Made by a program: the position numbers and the translations under genes. A stretch of 7,352 nt of DNA. Source: Candidatus Aminicenantota bacterium (GTDB lineage Bacteria > Acidobacteriota > Aminicenantia > Aminicenantales > Aminicenantaceae). Under the pieces are notes generated by a model. The model was not told where the DNA came from. It did no database searches and worked only from the letters and a program-made list of their open reading frames with translations. Of this stretch, positions 1 to 5,878 are shown piece by piece. Position 1 is the stretch's first letter. Each line of letters begins with the position of its first letter. The stretch lies in NCBI GenBank assembly GCA_030617525.1, contig JAUWVG010000106.1, positions 1 through 7,352 on the forward strand, read 5' to 3'.

Positions 1-2
1 GA

Positions 3-254
3 AAACTGGATGGTTGTCTTATTGACAACTGCTCTTTTTCTCGATTTGCGCATATTGCCTTGATGGCAAAGAAAGGAAACCACATTAAAACTAGAGAGGT
101 GGAGACCCTTCGGTCATCGTGGTTTACTGTGTCATCAGATAAGGCTTTTGAGATCCAGACGGATGGTGAGATTGTTCACAGGCCTGATTCCTCCACTCAA
201 TTCAGGACAGTTCAATTTAGAATACTGCCACAGGCTTTGACCATTATCTATTGA
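3..254 (+). CDS. Diacylglycerol kinase / YegS-like lipid kinase family protein, C-terminal part (5' truncated by window)
   Basis: The open frame runs in from the left edge and ends at TGA 252-254, giving 83 visible residues. The C-terminal block matches the end of the DAGK/YegS/BmrU lipid kinase fold: a beta-rich stretch containing the hallmark DGE (in FEIQTDGEIV), then a short strand and a final R-I-L-P-Q-A-L-T-I segment, like the family's 'v-x-P-x-A-L-x-v' ending. Upstream, KLDGCLIDNC followed by a hydrophobic helix and a K-K-G-N-H turn also fits the family. Members phosphorylate diacylglycerol or related lipids at the cytoplasmic membrane face. The catalytic GGDGT region lies outside the window, so substrate and activity cannot be judged. 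ATG 63-65 is internal to this frame and unlikely to be the real start. The stop codon abuts the inverted-repeat element at 255-497, so the gene may have had a neighbour directly downstream before that insertion. Confidence 0.7.
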   Translation, partial: KLDGCLIDNCSFSRFAHIALMAKKGNHIKTREVETLRSSWFTVSSDKAFEIQTDGEIVHRPDSSTQFRTVQFRILPQALTIIY

Positions 255-267
255 CCTGAATTATTCA
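255..267. repeat. Left terminal inverted repeat of the 243-bp element
   Basis: CCTGAATTATTCA is the exact reverse complement of 485-497. It begins immediately after the stop codon of the lipid kinase gene. Confidence 0.65.
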
Positions 268-484
268 TAAATAATGCCGACACCACTATCTATCTCTTTT
301 TCATATGTTCCGTTTACAATGGACTTACTAGAGCAGAACCTTAAACACATTTCCCATTTTATGTCGGCATTCTTTACCCTTTGGGCGAGCTGATCTCACT
401 ACAAAGTCTTTGTTGTAGCCCACTCGCGGTAGATCACTACAGCTTCGTGGGCCACTGCCTCGCCTTTGCAGCGATCTCAACTCG

Positions 485-497
485 TGAATAATTCAGG
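485..497. repeat. Right terminal inverted repeat of the 243-bp element
   Basis: TGAATAATTCAGG is the exact reverse complement of 255-267. It ends immediately before the stop codon (TTA on the plus strand, 498-500) of the broken NrfD-type gene on the other strand. Confidence 0.65.
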
Positions 498-706
498 TTA
501 ATTGGCGGGAGTGGGTTTTTTCCTTCTAAGTGTTTCGATGTTGAAGTCTTTAAAAATAATGGCAATGGCGATCTTTGTGATAAAGTTGAAGATTAAAAAG
601 CCAATGGCAAAGATACCCATCGAGATTTAGAGTTCAATCAAGGACAGCCGGAAAATGTATATCTGTCCCAATACATATAGTGTGAATCCGGTAATAAGGT
701 TTTCGC
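498..706 (-). pseudogene. Broken 3' fragment of an NrfD/HybB-family integral membrane subunit gene
   Basis: On the minus strand this stretch encodes a recognisable NrfD/HybB C-terminus: G-F-T-x3-LGQIYIF, then a stop, then the helix ISMGIFAIGFLIF and the tail KDFNIETLRRKK. It aligns base for base with the intact gene at the right edge of the window. Over 531-700 against 7157-7326 I count about 25 mismatches in 170 positions, roughly 85% identity. Two lesions show it is dead. One is an in-frame TAA at 627-629 (minus strand), where the intact copy has Arg. The other is a gap of about ten bases near 700, which breaks the frame. Similarity stops near 706, so the rest of the gene is missing. The family forms the quinone-interacting membrane anchor of hydrogenases and Fe-S redox complexes. 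The original stop TAA (498-500) touches the adjacent inverted-repeat element. Confidence 0.8.
531..700 (-). repeat. Direct repeat copy A (NrfD-type 3' segment)
   Basis: This 170-base segment matches 7157-7326 in the same orientation without gaps, at about 85% identity by hand count. The two copies bracket the whole cytochrome/oxidoreductase operon. They could arise from duplication of the neighbouring gene, or mark where the operon was inserted. Confidence 0.8.
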
Positions 707-756
707 ATCTTTTTTTTATTTGACTTCTATGCAGGTTTTTATATAGAATTTTTTTG

Positions 757-786
757 TTTACTATTCCAATAATATTAATAGATAAT
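757..786 (+). promoter_or_regulatory. Candidate sigma70-type promoter in the AT-rich operon leader (707-913)
   Basis: The 207 bases between the broken NrfD fragment and the first operon gene are strongly AT-rich and hold no credible gene. The best promoter-like pair I see is TTTACT (757-762), an 18-base spacer, and GATAAT (781-786), about 130 bases before the start codon. TATAAA at 821-826 is another possible -10 but has only a poor -35 (TTAGAG). No clear FNR-, CRP- or sigma54-type site was recognised. This is a visual match only. Confidence 0.25.
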
Positions 787-913
787 AGTGATTAAACTTA
801 GAGATGACCTGAATTTAGAGTATAAAGAGATAAAATCTTATAAAGGTCGATAATCAGCTTGAGGGAGATCATCCAGAAATCTTTGATAAATTTACGTTTC
901 GAGAGTTCTAAAA

Positions 914-1432
914 ATGAAAAAATTAAGAAAACCTAAAAAGCTGGGTTTGGTCCTAGTCGGGTTGACTCTAGTTGTTTCTGTTTTCCTCCTTGTTATTCTA
1001 ATCGATTCATGGGGTGGAATTACCCAACCTCTTCCTTTCAATCACAAAATCCATACGGATAATGGATTGGCCTGTGAGGATTGCCATCCCAATTTCATGG
1101 AATACGCCTCTTCGGGCCGACCTGAACTTGAAATATGTGCCTCGTGTCATGAAGAGGCACTCACAGAGAGCGAAGAGGAAAAAAGGTTAATGGAATACAT
1201 TCAAGATGGAAATGAAATTGACTGGGTTCGGCTTTACCGTATCCCTGAGGACGTTTATTTTTCCCATCGGAGGCATGTAGCTGTAGGGAACGTTGAGTGT
1301 GCAGTCTGTCACGGAGATATCGTCGAGAGTACGAGGCCTCCCTCAAAAGTACGAAAAATATCAATGGAAAAATGCATGGACTGCCATGAGGATCAAGAAG
1401 CGAATAATGATTGTATTGCCTGCCATCGTTAA
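914..1432 (+). CDS. Membrane-anchored pentahaem cytochrome c (QrcA/ActA-like)
   Basis: This 172-residue protein has a basic N-terminus and one hydrophobic segment (about 10-31), which probably stays as a membrane anchor and exports the rest. Five CxxCH haem c sites begin at Cys54, 75, 129, 154 and 167. Two HxxH pairs (His44/His47 and His118/His121) precede haems 1 and 3 in the 'F-x-H-x-x-H' context of c3/c7 cytochromes, suggesting two related halves. There are exactly nine His: five proximal and four possible distal ligands, so one haem lacks an available distal His. In Qrc and alternative complex III the equivalent subunit leads the operon and passes electrons between the periplasmic core and soluble cytochromes. 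QrcA is described as hexahaem and ActA as pentahaem, so the haem count favours ActA while the gene split favours Qrc. The start ATG follows a weak GAGAG (901-905). The next gene begins 28 bases downstream. Confidence 0.88.
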   Translation: MKKLRKPKKLGLVLVGLTLVVSVFLLVILIDSWGGITQPLPFNHKIHTDNGLACEDCHPNFMEYASSGRPELEICASCHEEALTESEEEKRLMEYIQDGNEIDWVRLYRIPEDVYFSHRRHVAVGNVECAVCHGDIVESTRPPSKVRKISMEKCMDCHEDQEANNDCIACHR

Positions 1433-1446
1433 ATATGAAAACCGAT

Positions 1447-1453
1447 AAAAGGA
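1447..1453 (+). promoter_or_regulatory. Ribosome binding site for the MopB-family gene
   Basis: AAAAGGA lies seven bases before ATG 1461. It supports that start, which also begins directly at the Tat signal peptide. Confidence 0.6.
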
Positions 1454-1460
1454 ATAGATT

Positions 1461-3779
1461 ATGGCCATAAAACGACGAGATTTTCTTAAGATCGGGGGAG
1501 GCCTTTCCCTGAGTTTGCCTTTGTATACGTGTATTTCTGACAAATCCTACAACTCCACTTCCAAAAGTAATTGGCTGGCCGGTGTGGAACAGTGGGTTCC
1601 ATCTGTTTGCCAGGCTTGCCCTGGGGGGTGCGGGATCATGGTGAGGGTGATTGATGACAGAGCTGTGAAAATCGAAGGAAATCCCCTCCATCCCCTGAAT
1701 AAAGGGAAAGTCTGTCCAAAGGGGCAGGCAGGTCTGCAGTTATTGTACAGCCCTGAACGTGTTAGAGGGCCGCTAAAAAAGGTTGGTGATCGGAATGAAG
1801 AACGCTGGGAGACGATAAGCTGGGATGAGGCTCTGAATACGGTTTCGACCAAACTACAGCAGCTGAGAGAGTCAGGGAAGTCCCACACTGTTGCCTTTGC
1901 AGGGAAGAATCAACAAAACACGACTGATGAGCTCGTATCCAGATTTTTTGAGGTCTACGGATCTCCAAATTTCTTCAAATTCGATGAGTGGGCAGCTCTT
2001 AAAAATGCGTATTTTGTTTCCCAGGGAATATATGATCTTATGGCCGTTGATCTTAAGAACAGCCGCTTGATCTTGTCCTTCGGGGCAAATTTTCTGTCCA
2101 ACTGGCCGAACGTCATGGAGAACCAAAGGATTTACGGAGAGAAAAGAGCAGAAGGCGATCTGAAAATAATCCAGATCGAACCGAGATTTTCCATAGAGGC
2201 TTCTCGGGCAGATAAGTGGATCCCGATCAATCGGGGTTCGGAAGGTCTGTTGGCGTTAGGTATTGCTTCAGTTTTAATCAAGGAGAGACTGTTCAATCAA
2301 GCTTTCGTCGAAAGATTCACCTCCCAATTCAATGAGTTCAGAAGTTTTATCCTTCAAAACATCTCACTTGATCAGGTATCCGAGATGACCGGAGTTCCTC
2401 TGAGTTCGATCATTGAAATCGCCAAGGAATTTCATACTCGACATCCCGCTGTTGCTGTCTCCGATTTCAATCTTTCCTATTCCGCCAACAGTCTTTTTAA
2501 TATACTCGCCGTCCACTCCTTAAATGCTTTAGCCGGCAATATAGATTCGCCAGGGGGATTCCTCCGTCAGAGACAAGCCCCAGTGACTGAATTGCCGCCT
2601 GTGACCTTGGATAGTGTCGCAAAGAAGGCTCTTTCGGAGGAAGAGCACTGGGGGACTACCGAAAGCGATCTGCCTCTTCGGTCAAAGAACACTAAAGATA
2701 TGATCGACAGCATGGTGAATAAATCTCCCTATGGAATAAACTGCCTGTTCTTGTCCTCCCCAGGATATCAGTTCGTTTCTTATATCCAAAAAAAGAAGGC
2801 CGAGATTTTGGGAAGTATTCCATTCATCGTCAGCTTCTCTCCATTCATGGATGAAACGAGCTCCTTGGCGGACCTCATTCTCCCCGATACGACGTTTTAT
2901 GAAAAATGGCAGGATCATCACAGTTCACCCTTATCAAAAATTCCTATTGTCGGAATAAGCAAGCCTGTCATTCAGCCTCTATACCAATCCCGTCCTCTTG
3001 AATCAACTCTTCTGACACTTGCCAGGACTATGGGTGAGGACTTCGCCCAGAATTTTCCCTGGTCGGATTACAAGGAGCTTTTGCTTTACAGAATGAAGGG
3101 ACTCTTCCGGGCAAAAAAGGGAAGCATCTTTTCTTCGTCATATGAGGAAGCACAGCTCAGGATCTTGGAAGAAAGAGGATGGTGGACACCTCAACATAAT
3201 TCTGAGGATGCCTTTATCAAAGACCTTTTGGAGAAAGGAGGATGGCAAGATCCTTCCTACCACTTCAACGAAAGAAGTTTTGTCTACCAGAATAACTCCC
3301 AGAGATTTGTTTTTGTCTCGTCCTTCGAGATTGAGGACGTTGGATCCAACGAAAGCCAGGAAAACGAAGACTATCCCCTCCGTCTTTTTCTGTTCGACCT
3401 CCCGTTCACTTCGTCAGATTCCAGCAGTAAGAACATGCCATGGTATCAAGAGAATCTGGGATTCCGATTCGGAATCTTGTGGAAGATTTGGGTCGAGGTG
3501 AATCCTGAGACCGCAGGAGCCCTTGGCATACGTGATAAAGACATTGTCTGGGTGGAATCTCCCCAGGGCCGTATCAAGGCTGTCGCCAGGATTTTTCCGG
3601 GAATCGGGCCTGAAATCGTGGGAATGCCTTTGAATAAAACTGAACACCCGTTAGCTTCGAAGGGAGAGACCGATATCAATGATCCCCTTCATCTCCTTGA
3701 GGAAACATATGATGAACGGACTGGAATTCCTGATCGAATGTCAACGCGCGTCAAAATTTACAAGGCGAGAGGGAGATAG
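1461..3779 (+). CDS. Tat-exported molybdopterin oxidoreductase (MopB) family subunit, QrcB/ActB1-like
   Basis: The protein has 772 residues. The N-terminus carries a twin-arginine signal (RRDFLK at 5-10, then a Gly/Leu-rich hydrophobic stretch), so it should fold in the cytoplasm and act in the periplasm. An N-terminal four-Cys Fe-S motif is intact (Cys50, 53, 57 and 85, in CQACPGGC and KVCPKG). The MopB core follows, and near the C-terminus the molybdopterin dinucleotide-binding domain (about 675-770: W-V-E-V-N-P-E-T-A, then D-x-V-W-V-E-S-P-x-G-R). The segment where catalytic relatives carry a Cys or Sec metal ligand (about 167-190, after YGSPNFF) has no Cys. It contains D175 and E176 instead. 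This suggests a non-catalytic, electron-conducting role as in QrcB and ActB, in which no Mo is reported. The PWYQENLG...W-K-I-W-V-E segment resembles the equivalent block in those proteins. The alternative is a true PsrA/TtrA-type molybdoenzyme. The stop lies four bases before the Fe-S gene. Confidence 0.85.
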   Translation: MAIKRRDFLKIGGGLSLSLPLYTCISDKSYNSTSKSNWLAGVEQWVPSVCQACPGGCGIMVRVIDDRAVKIEGNPLHPLNKGKVCPKGQAGLQLLYSPERVRGPLKKVGDRNEERWETISWDEALNTVSTKLQQLRESGKSHTVAFAGKNQQNTTDELVSRFFEVYGSPNFFKFDEWAALKNAYFVSQGIYDLMAVDLKNSRLILSFGANFLSNWPNVMENQRIYGEKRAEGDLKIIQIEPRFSIEASRADKWIPINRGSEGLLALGIASVLIKERLFNQAFVERFTSQFNEFRSFILQNISLDQVSEMTGVPLSSIIEIAKEFHTRHPAVAVSDFNLSYSANSLFNILAVHSLNALAGNIDSPGGFLRQRQAPVTELPPVTLDSVAKKALSEEEHWGTTESDLPLRSKNTKDMIDSMVNKSPYGINCLFLSSPGYQFVSYIQKKKAEILGSIPFIVSFSPFMDETSSLADLILPDTTFYEKWQDHHSSPLSKIPIVGISKPVIQPLYQSRPLESTLLTLARTMGEDFAQNFPWSDYKELLLYRMKGLFRAKKGSIFSSSYEEAQLRILEERGWWTPQHNSEDAFIKDLLEKGGWQDPSYHFNERSFVYQNNSQRFVFVSSFEIEDVGSNESQENEDYPLRLFLFDLPFTSSDSSSKNMPWYQENLGFRFGILWKIWVEVNPETAGALGIRDKDIVWVESPQGRIKAVARIFPGIGPEIVGMPLNKTEHPLASKGETDINDPLHLLEETYDERTGIPDRMSTRVKIYKARGR
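3768..3774 (+). promoter_or_regulatory. Ribosome binding site deciding the Fe-S gene start
   Basis: GAGGGAG sits about nine bases before ATG 3784. The longer frame opening at 3679 would overlap the preceding gene by about 100 bases, and its extra N-terminal residues do not resemble the Fe-S family. ATG 3784 is therefore preferred. Confidence 0.6.
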
Positions 3780-3783
3780 ACAG

Positions 3784-4476
3784 ATGAGAAAATGGGGAAT
3801 GGTTATTGACTTAGATAGATGTACGGGTTGCCAAGCGTGTGTGGTTGCCTGCAAAGCGGAAAACAATGTAGTATTTTCGGATCCTACCCAGGAAGAGACT
3901 CATAGAGCCATATCCTGGATGTCCGTCCTCACTGTTCTGGAGGGCGAGTATCCTGATGTCAAAGAGAGTTATATTCCCAGGCCTTGTATGCACTGTGAAA
4001 ATCCACCCTGTGTCAAGGTTTGTCCGGTAGGAGCGACCTACAAAAATCCGGAGGGAATTGTCGCTCAGGTCTACACGCGCTGTATCGGTTGTCGCTACTG
4101 CACCAATAATTGTCCCTATACTCTCAAATATTTCAATTATTACCGTCCCCGATGGTCCAATGAGATGAAGAACCTATTGAATCCTGATGTCTCCAAAAGA
4201 CAGGTTGGAGTGGTTGAGAAATGCTCGTTCTGCCATCACAGGCTGCAGAAAGCGAAAGAGGATGCCCGGTTCGAGAAAAGGGAACTCAGGGAAGAAGACT
4301 ACGTTCCAGCCTGTGTCCAGACCTGTCCCACAGGCGCACTGATTTTCGGAGATCTGCAGAATCCAAAAAGTGAAGTTCACCGGCTGTCGAAGATTTCACG
4401 TGCTTTTCGGTTGCTGGAAGAATTGGGAACGGAGCCGCAAGTCTTCTATTTAACGGAGGGAGAGTGGCATGGATAA
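3784..4476 (+). CDS. Four-cluster ferredoxin-like iron-sulfur subunit (QrcC / PsrB / DmsB family)
   Basis: The protein has 230 residues starting MRKWGMVIDL. It has exactly 16 Cys in four complete groups: 13/16/19/23, 68/71/76/80, 100/103/106/110, and 147/150 with 177/181. This is the DmsB/PsrB/NrfC arrangement of two double-ferredoxin folds, and every site looks able to hold a [4Fe-4S] cluster. No N-terminal signal is present, so it probably leaves the cytoplasm piggy-backed on the Tat-exported partner encoded just upstream, as is usual for this family. Its role is to carry electrons between the NrfD membrane subunit and the MopB/cytochrome part. The ending PQVFYLTEGEWHG resembles that of Qrc and ACIII Fe-S subunits. 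In ACIII the equivalent module is fused to ActB; here it is a separate gene, as in Qrc. Its 3' end overlaps the NrfD gene by eight bases, implying coupled translation and matched amounts. Confidence 0.9.
   Translation: MRKWGMVIDLDRCTGCQACVVACKAENNVVFSDPTQEETHRAISWMSVLTVLEGEYPDVKESYIPRPCMHCENPPCVKVCPVGATYKNPEGIVAQVYTRCIGCRYCTNNCPYTLKYFNYYRPRWSNEMKNLLNPDVSKRQVGVVEKCSFCHHRLQKAKEDARFEKRELREEDYVPACVQTCPTGALIFGDLQNPKSEVHRLSKISRAFRLLEELGTEPQVFYLTEGEWHG
4455..4460 (+). promoter_or_regulatory. Ribosome binding site for the NrfD gene, inside the Fe-S gene
   Basis: GGAGGG lies eight bases before ATG 4469 and within the last codons of the Fe-S gene. It is the strongest Shine-Dalgarno match in the operon. 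Confidence 0.65.
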
Positions 4477-5878
4477 CAAAAGTGATGACTATTCGAAGGT
4501 CGAAGAGGACCTTCTCAGGCCGATTACCCAAACGGGCCGTGATTTTTATGTTACGGTGGCCATTCTCCTGGCTATCATTTCTGTCGGTGTCTTTGCCTGG
4601 ATTATTCAGTTAAGAGAAGGTCTGGGAGTCACCGGCTTGAACAGACCCATCTTCTGGGGATTTTACATTACCAATTTCGTCTTTTTCATCGGAATCAGTC
4701 ATGCAGGTACTCTGATTTCAGCCATCCTTCGCTTGGCGAATGCCGAATGGCGCAGAGCCATAACCCGGTCTGCCGAAGTTATCACGGTGTTGGTGCTGTT
4801 TTTCGGTGTCTTGAACATCATAAACGACTTGGGTAGGCCTGACAGGTTGCTCTATACGATTTTTCACGGGGAATTTCGGTCACCACTATTATGGGATGTT
4901 GTCAGCATCAGCATATATTTTATCTGTAGCAGTATCTATCTCTTTCTTCCTCTGATCCCTGATATTGCCCTAATGAGGGACAAATTTAAGGGCACGAGGA
5001 AAGGAAAGATTTACCGAATACTAGCGCTTGGCTGGAAGGGGACGGAGAAACAGTGGAAAATTCTGGGAAGGGCGATTTCACTGATGGCCGTTCTAGTCAT
5101 TCCCATCGCAGTTTCGGTCCACACCGTCGTATCCTATGTGTTCGCCATGACAATTCAACCCATGTGGCACAGTACGATTTTCGGGCCATATTTTGTCACG
5201 GGTGCGATATTCTCCGGAATTGCGGCGTTGCTTATTGCAATGGTCATTATCCGGAAAAGCTGTCACTTGCAGGCCTATCTGAAACCCGTGCATTTCAACA
5301 ACCTGGGATTGCTTCTTCTGGTGATGAGCCTTCTCTGGTTCTATTTCACGTTTACTGAAAACCTCACTTCTTTTTATGGTGCTGAACCATCCCATCTAGC
5401 CGTGTTTTATGCGAAACTCACAGGACAGTATGCCCCCTATTTCTGGGTTATGGTGTTTTTATGTTTTATCTTACCGGTGGCTGTTCTATCCAATCGGAAA
5501 ACCAGGACCATATCCGGAATTTTTTTGGTTTCCTGCGGTGTGATCGTGGGCATGTGGTTGGAGCGTTATACAATCGTCTTGCCGACGCTGATCAATCCCC
5601 GCCTGCCGATTGAAAGAGGAACATATACTCCAACCTGGGTTGAACTCGCAATAACGGCTGCGTGTTTCGCAGCATTTATACTGCTGTACATATTATTCGT
5701 CAAAGCGTTCCCGATCGTATCTATCTGGGAGATCAAGGAAGGAAAAGAGGTGGGCGTTGAAGAGACAGCCGAGAGAGTCAAAAGCTATCTTCCCGATACA
5801 GTTTTTGAAAAAAAATCTGGAGGCTTGGGTGCGAATGAGATTAATTCACCGTCGAAAAGAGAAAATGATCATGAGTAA
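4469..5878 (+). CDS. nrfD: NrfD/PsrC-family quinone-interacting integral membrane subunit (QrcD/ActC-like)
   Basis: The protein has 469 residues and about ten membrane helices (roughly 26-48, 62-90, 100-118, 140-165, 200-226, 236-262, 278-298, 320-341, 346-366 and 390-412). The hydrophilic C-terminal tail is about 55 residues. Hallmarks of the ActC/QrcD branch are visible: the second helix with IGISHAGTLISAILRL (His78), GRP at 122-124, a helix with SVHTVVSYVFA (His218), WHSTIFGPYFVTGAIFSG (His234), and WLERY (Glu364/Arg365). These proteins carry no haem. They bind (mena)quinone near the periplasmic side and pass electrons to or from the Fe-S subunit, and roles in proton translocation have been proposed. 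Start ATG 4469 overlaps the Fe-S gene end by eight bases (ATGGATAA). The 3' end overlaps the cytochrome gene by eight bases (ATGAGTAA). It is clearly different from the NrfD/HybB-type gene on the minus strand at the right edge. Confidence 0.92.
   Translation: MDNKSDDYSKVEEDLLRPITQTGRDFYVTVAILLAIISVGVFAWIIQLREGLGVTGLNRPIFWGFYITNFVFFIGISHAGTLISAILRLANAEWRRAITRSAEVITVLVLFFGVLNIINDLGRPDRLLYTIFHGEFRSPLLWDVVSISIYFICSSIYLFLPLIPDIALMRDKFKGTRKGKIYRILALGWKGTEKQWKILGRAISLMAVLVIPIAVSVHTVVSYVFAMTIQPMWHSTIFGPYFVTGAIFSGIAALLIAMVIIRKSCHLQAYLKPVHFNNLGLLLLVMSLLWFYFTFTENLTSFYGAEPSHLAVFYAKLTGQYAPYFWVMVFLCFILPVAVLSNRKTRTISGIFLVSCGVIVGMWLERYTIVLPTLINPRLPIERGTYTPTWVELAITAACFAAFILLYILFVKAFPIVSIWEIKEGKEVGVEETAERVKSYLPDTVFEKKSGGLGANEINSPSKRENDHE

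Larger units (their letters stand above)
255..497. mobile_element. Putative MITE or internally deleted IS remnant with 13-bp terminal inverted repeats
   Basis: The ends are perfect inverted repeats: CCTGAATTATTCA at 255-267 and TGAATAATTCAGG at 485-497. They are flanked by TTGA (251-254) and TTAA (498-501), which reads as a 4-bp target duplication with one mismatch. Alternatively the inverted repeat extends to about 18 bp with one mismatch. Inside are a second inverted repeat (AATGCCGACA 273-282 with TGTCGGCATT 362-371) and two short hairpins (CTACAA 399-404 with TTGTAG 413-418; GCCCAC 418-423 with GTGGGC 447-452). No plausible coding frame is present, so it would be non-autonomous. The CC...GG ends and the GTGAATAATTCAGG motif recall IS1380-like ends. 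That family link is from memory and weak. Confidence 0.5.

Noticed and set aside
391..440. Repeated ATCTCACTAC / AGATCACTAC as a CRISPR-like or iteron array
   Set aside because: There are only two imperfect short copies with irregular context inside the inverted-repeat element.
254..498. The inverted repeat as a transcription terminator between convergent genes
   Set aside because: The arms are 217 bases apart and AT-rich with no U-run; the flanking 4-bp repeat fits a transposon better.
861..867. GAGGGAG as the ribosome binding site of a leader peptide or an earlier start of the first cytochrome
   Set aside because: No ATG or GTG lies at a suitable distance, and the TTG at 883 is out of frame with the cytochrome.
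1161..1691. Minus-strand open frame of 176 residues opposite the first two operon genes
   Set aside because: It spans two well-supported genes and their junction, has no family resemblance, and its composition is that of antisense coding sequence.
3679..3783. Upstream extension of the Fe-S protein to an earlier ATG
   Set aside because: It overlaps the MopB gene's end by about 100 bases, adds residues unlike the family, and the good ribosome binding site serves ATG 3784.
5757..5870. Upstream extension of the tetra-domain cytochrome
   Set aside because: It would add 38 residues before the signal peptide and lies inside the NrfD gene. The protein from 5871 has a normal export signal at its N-terminus.
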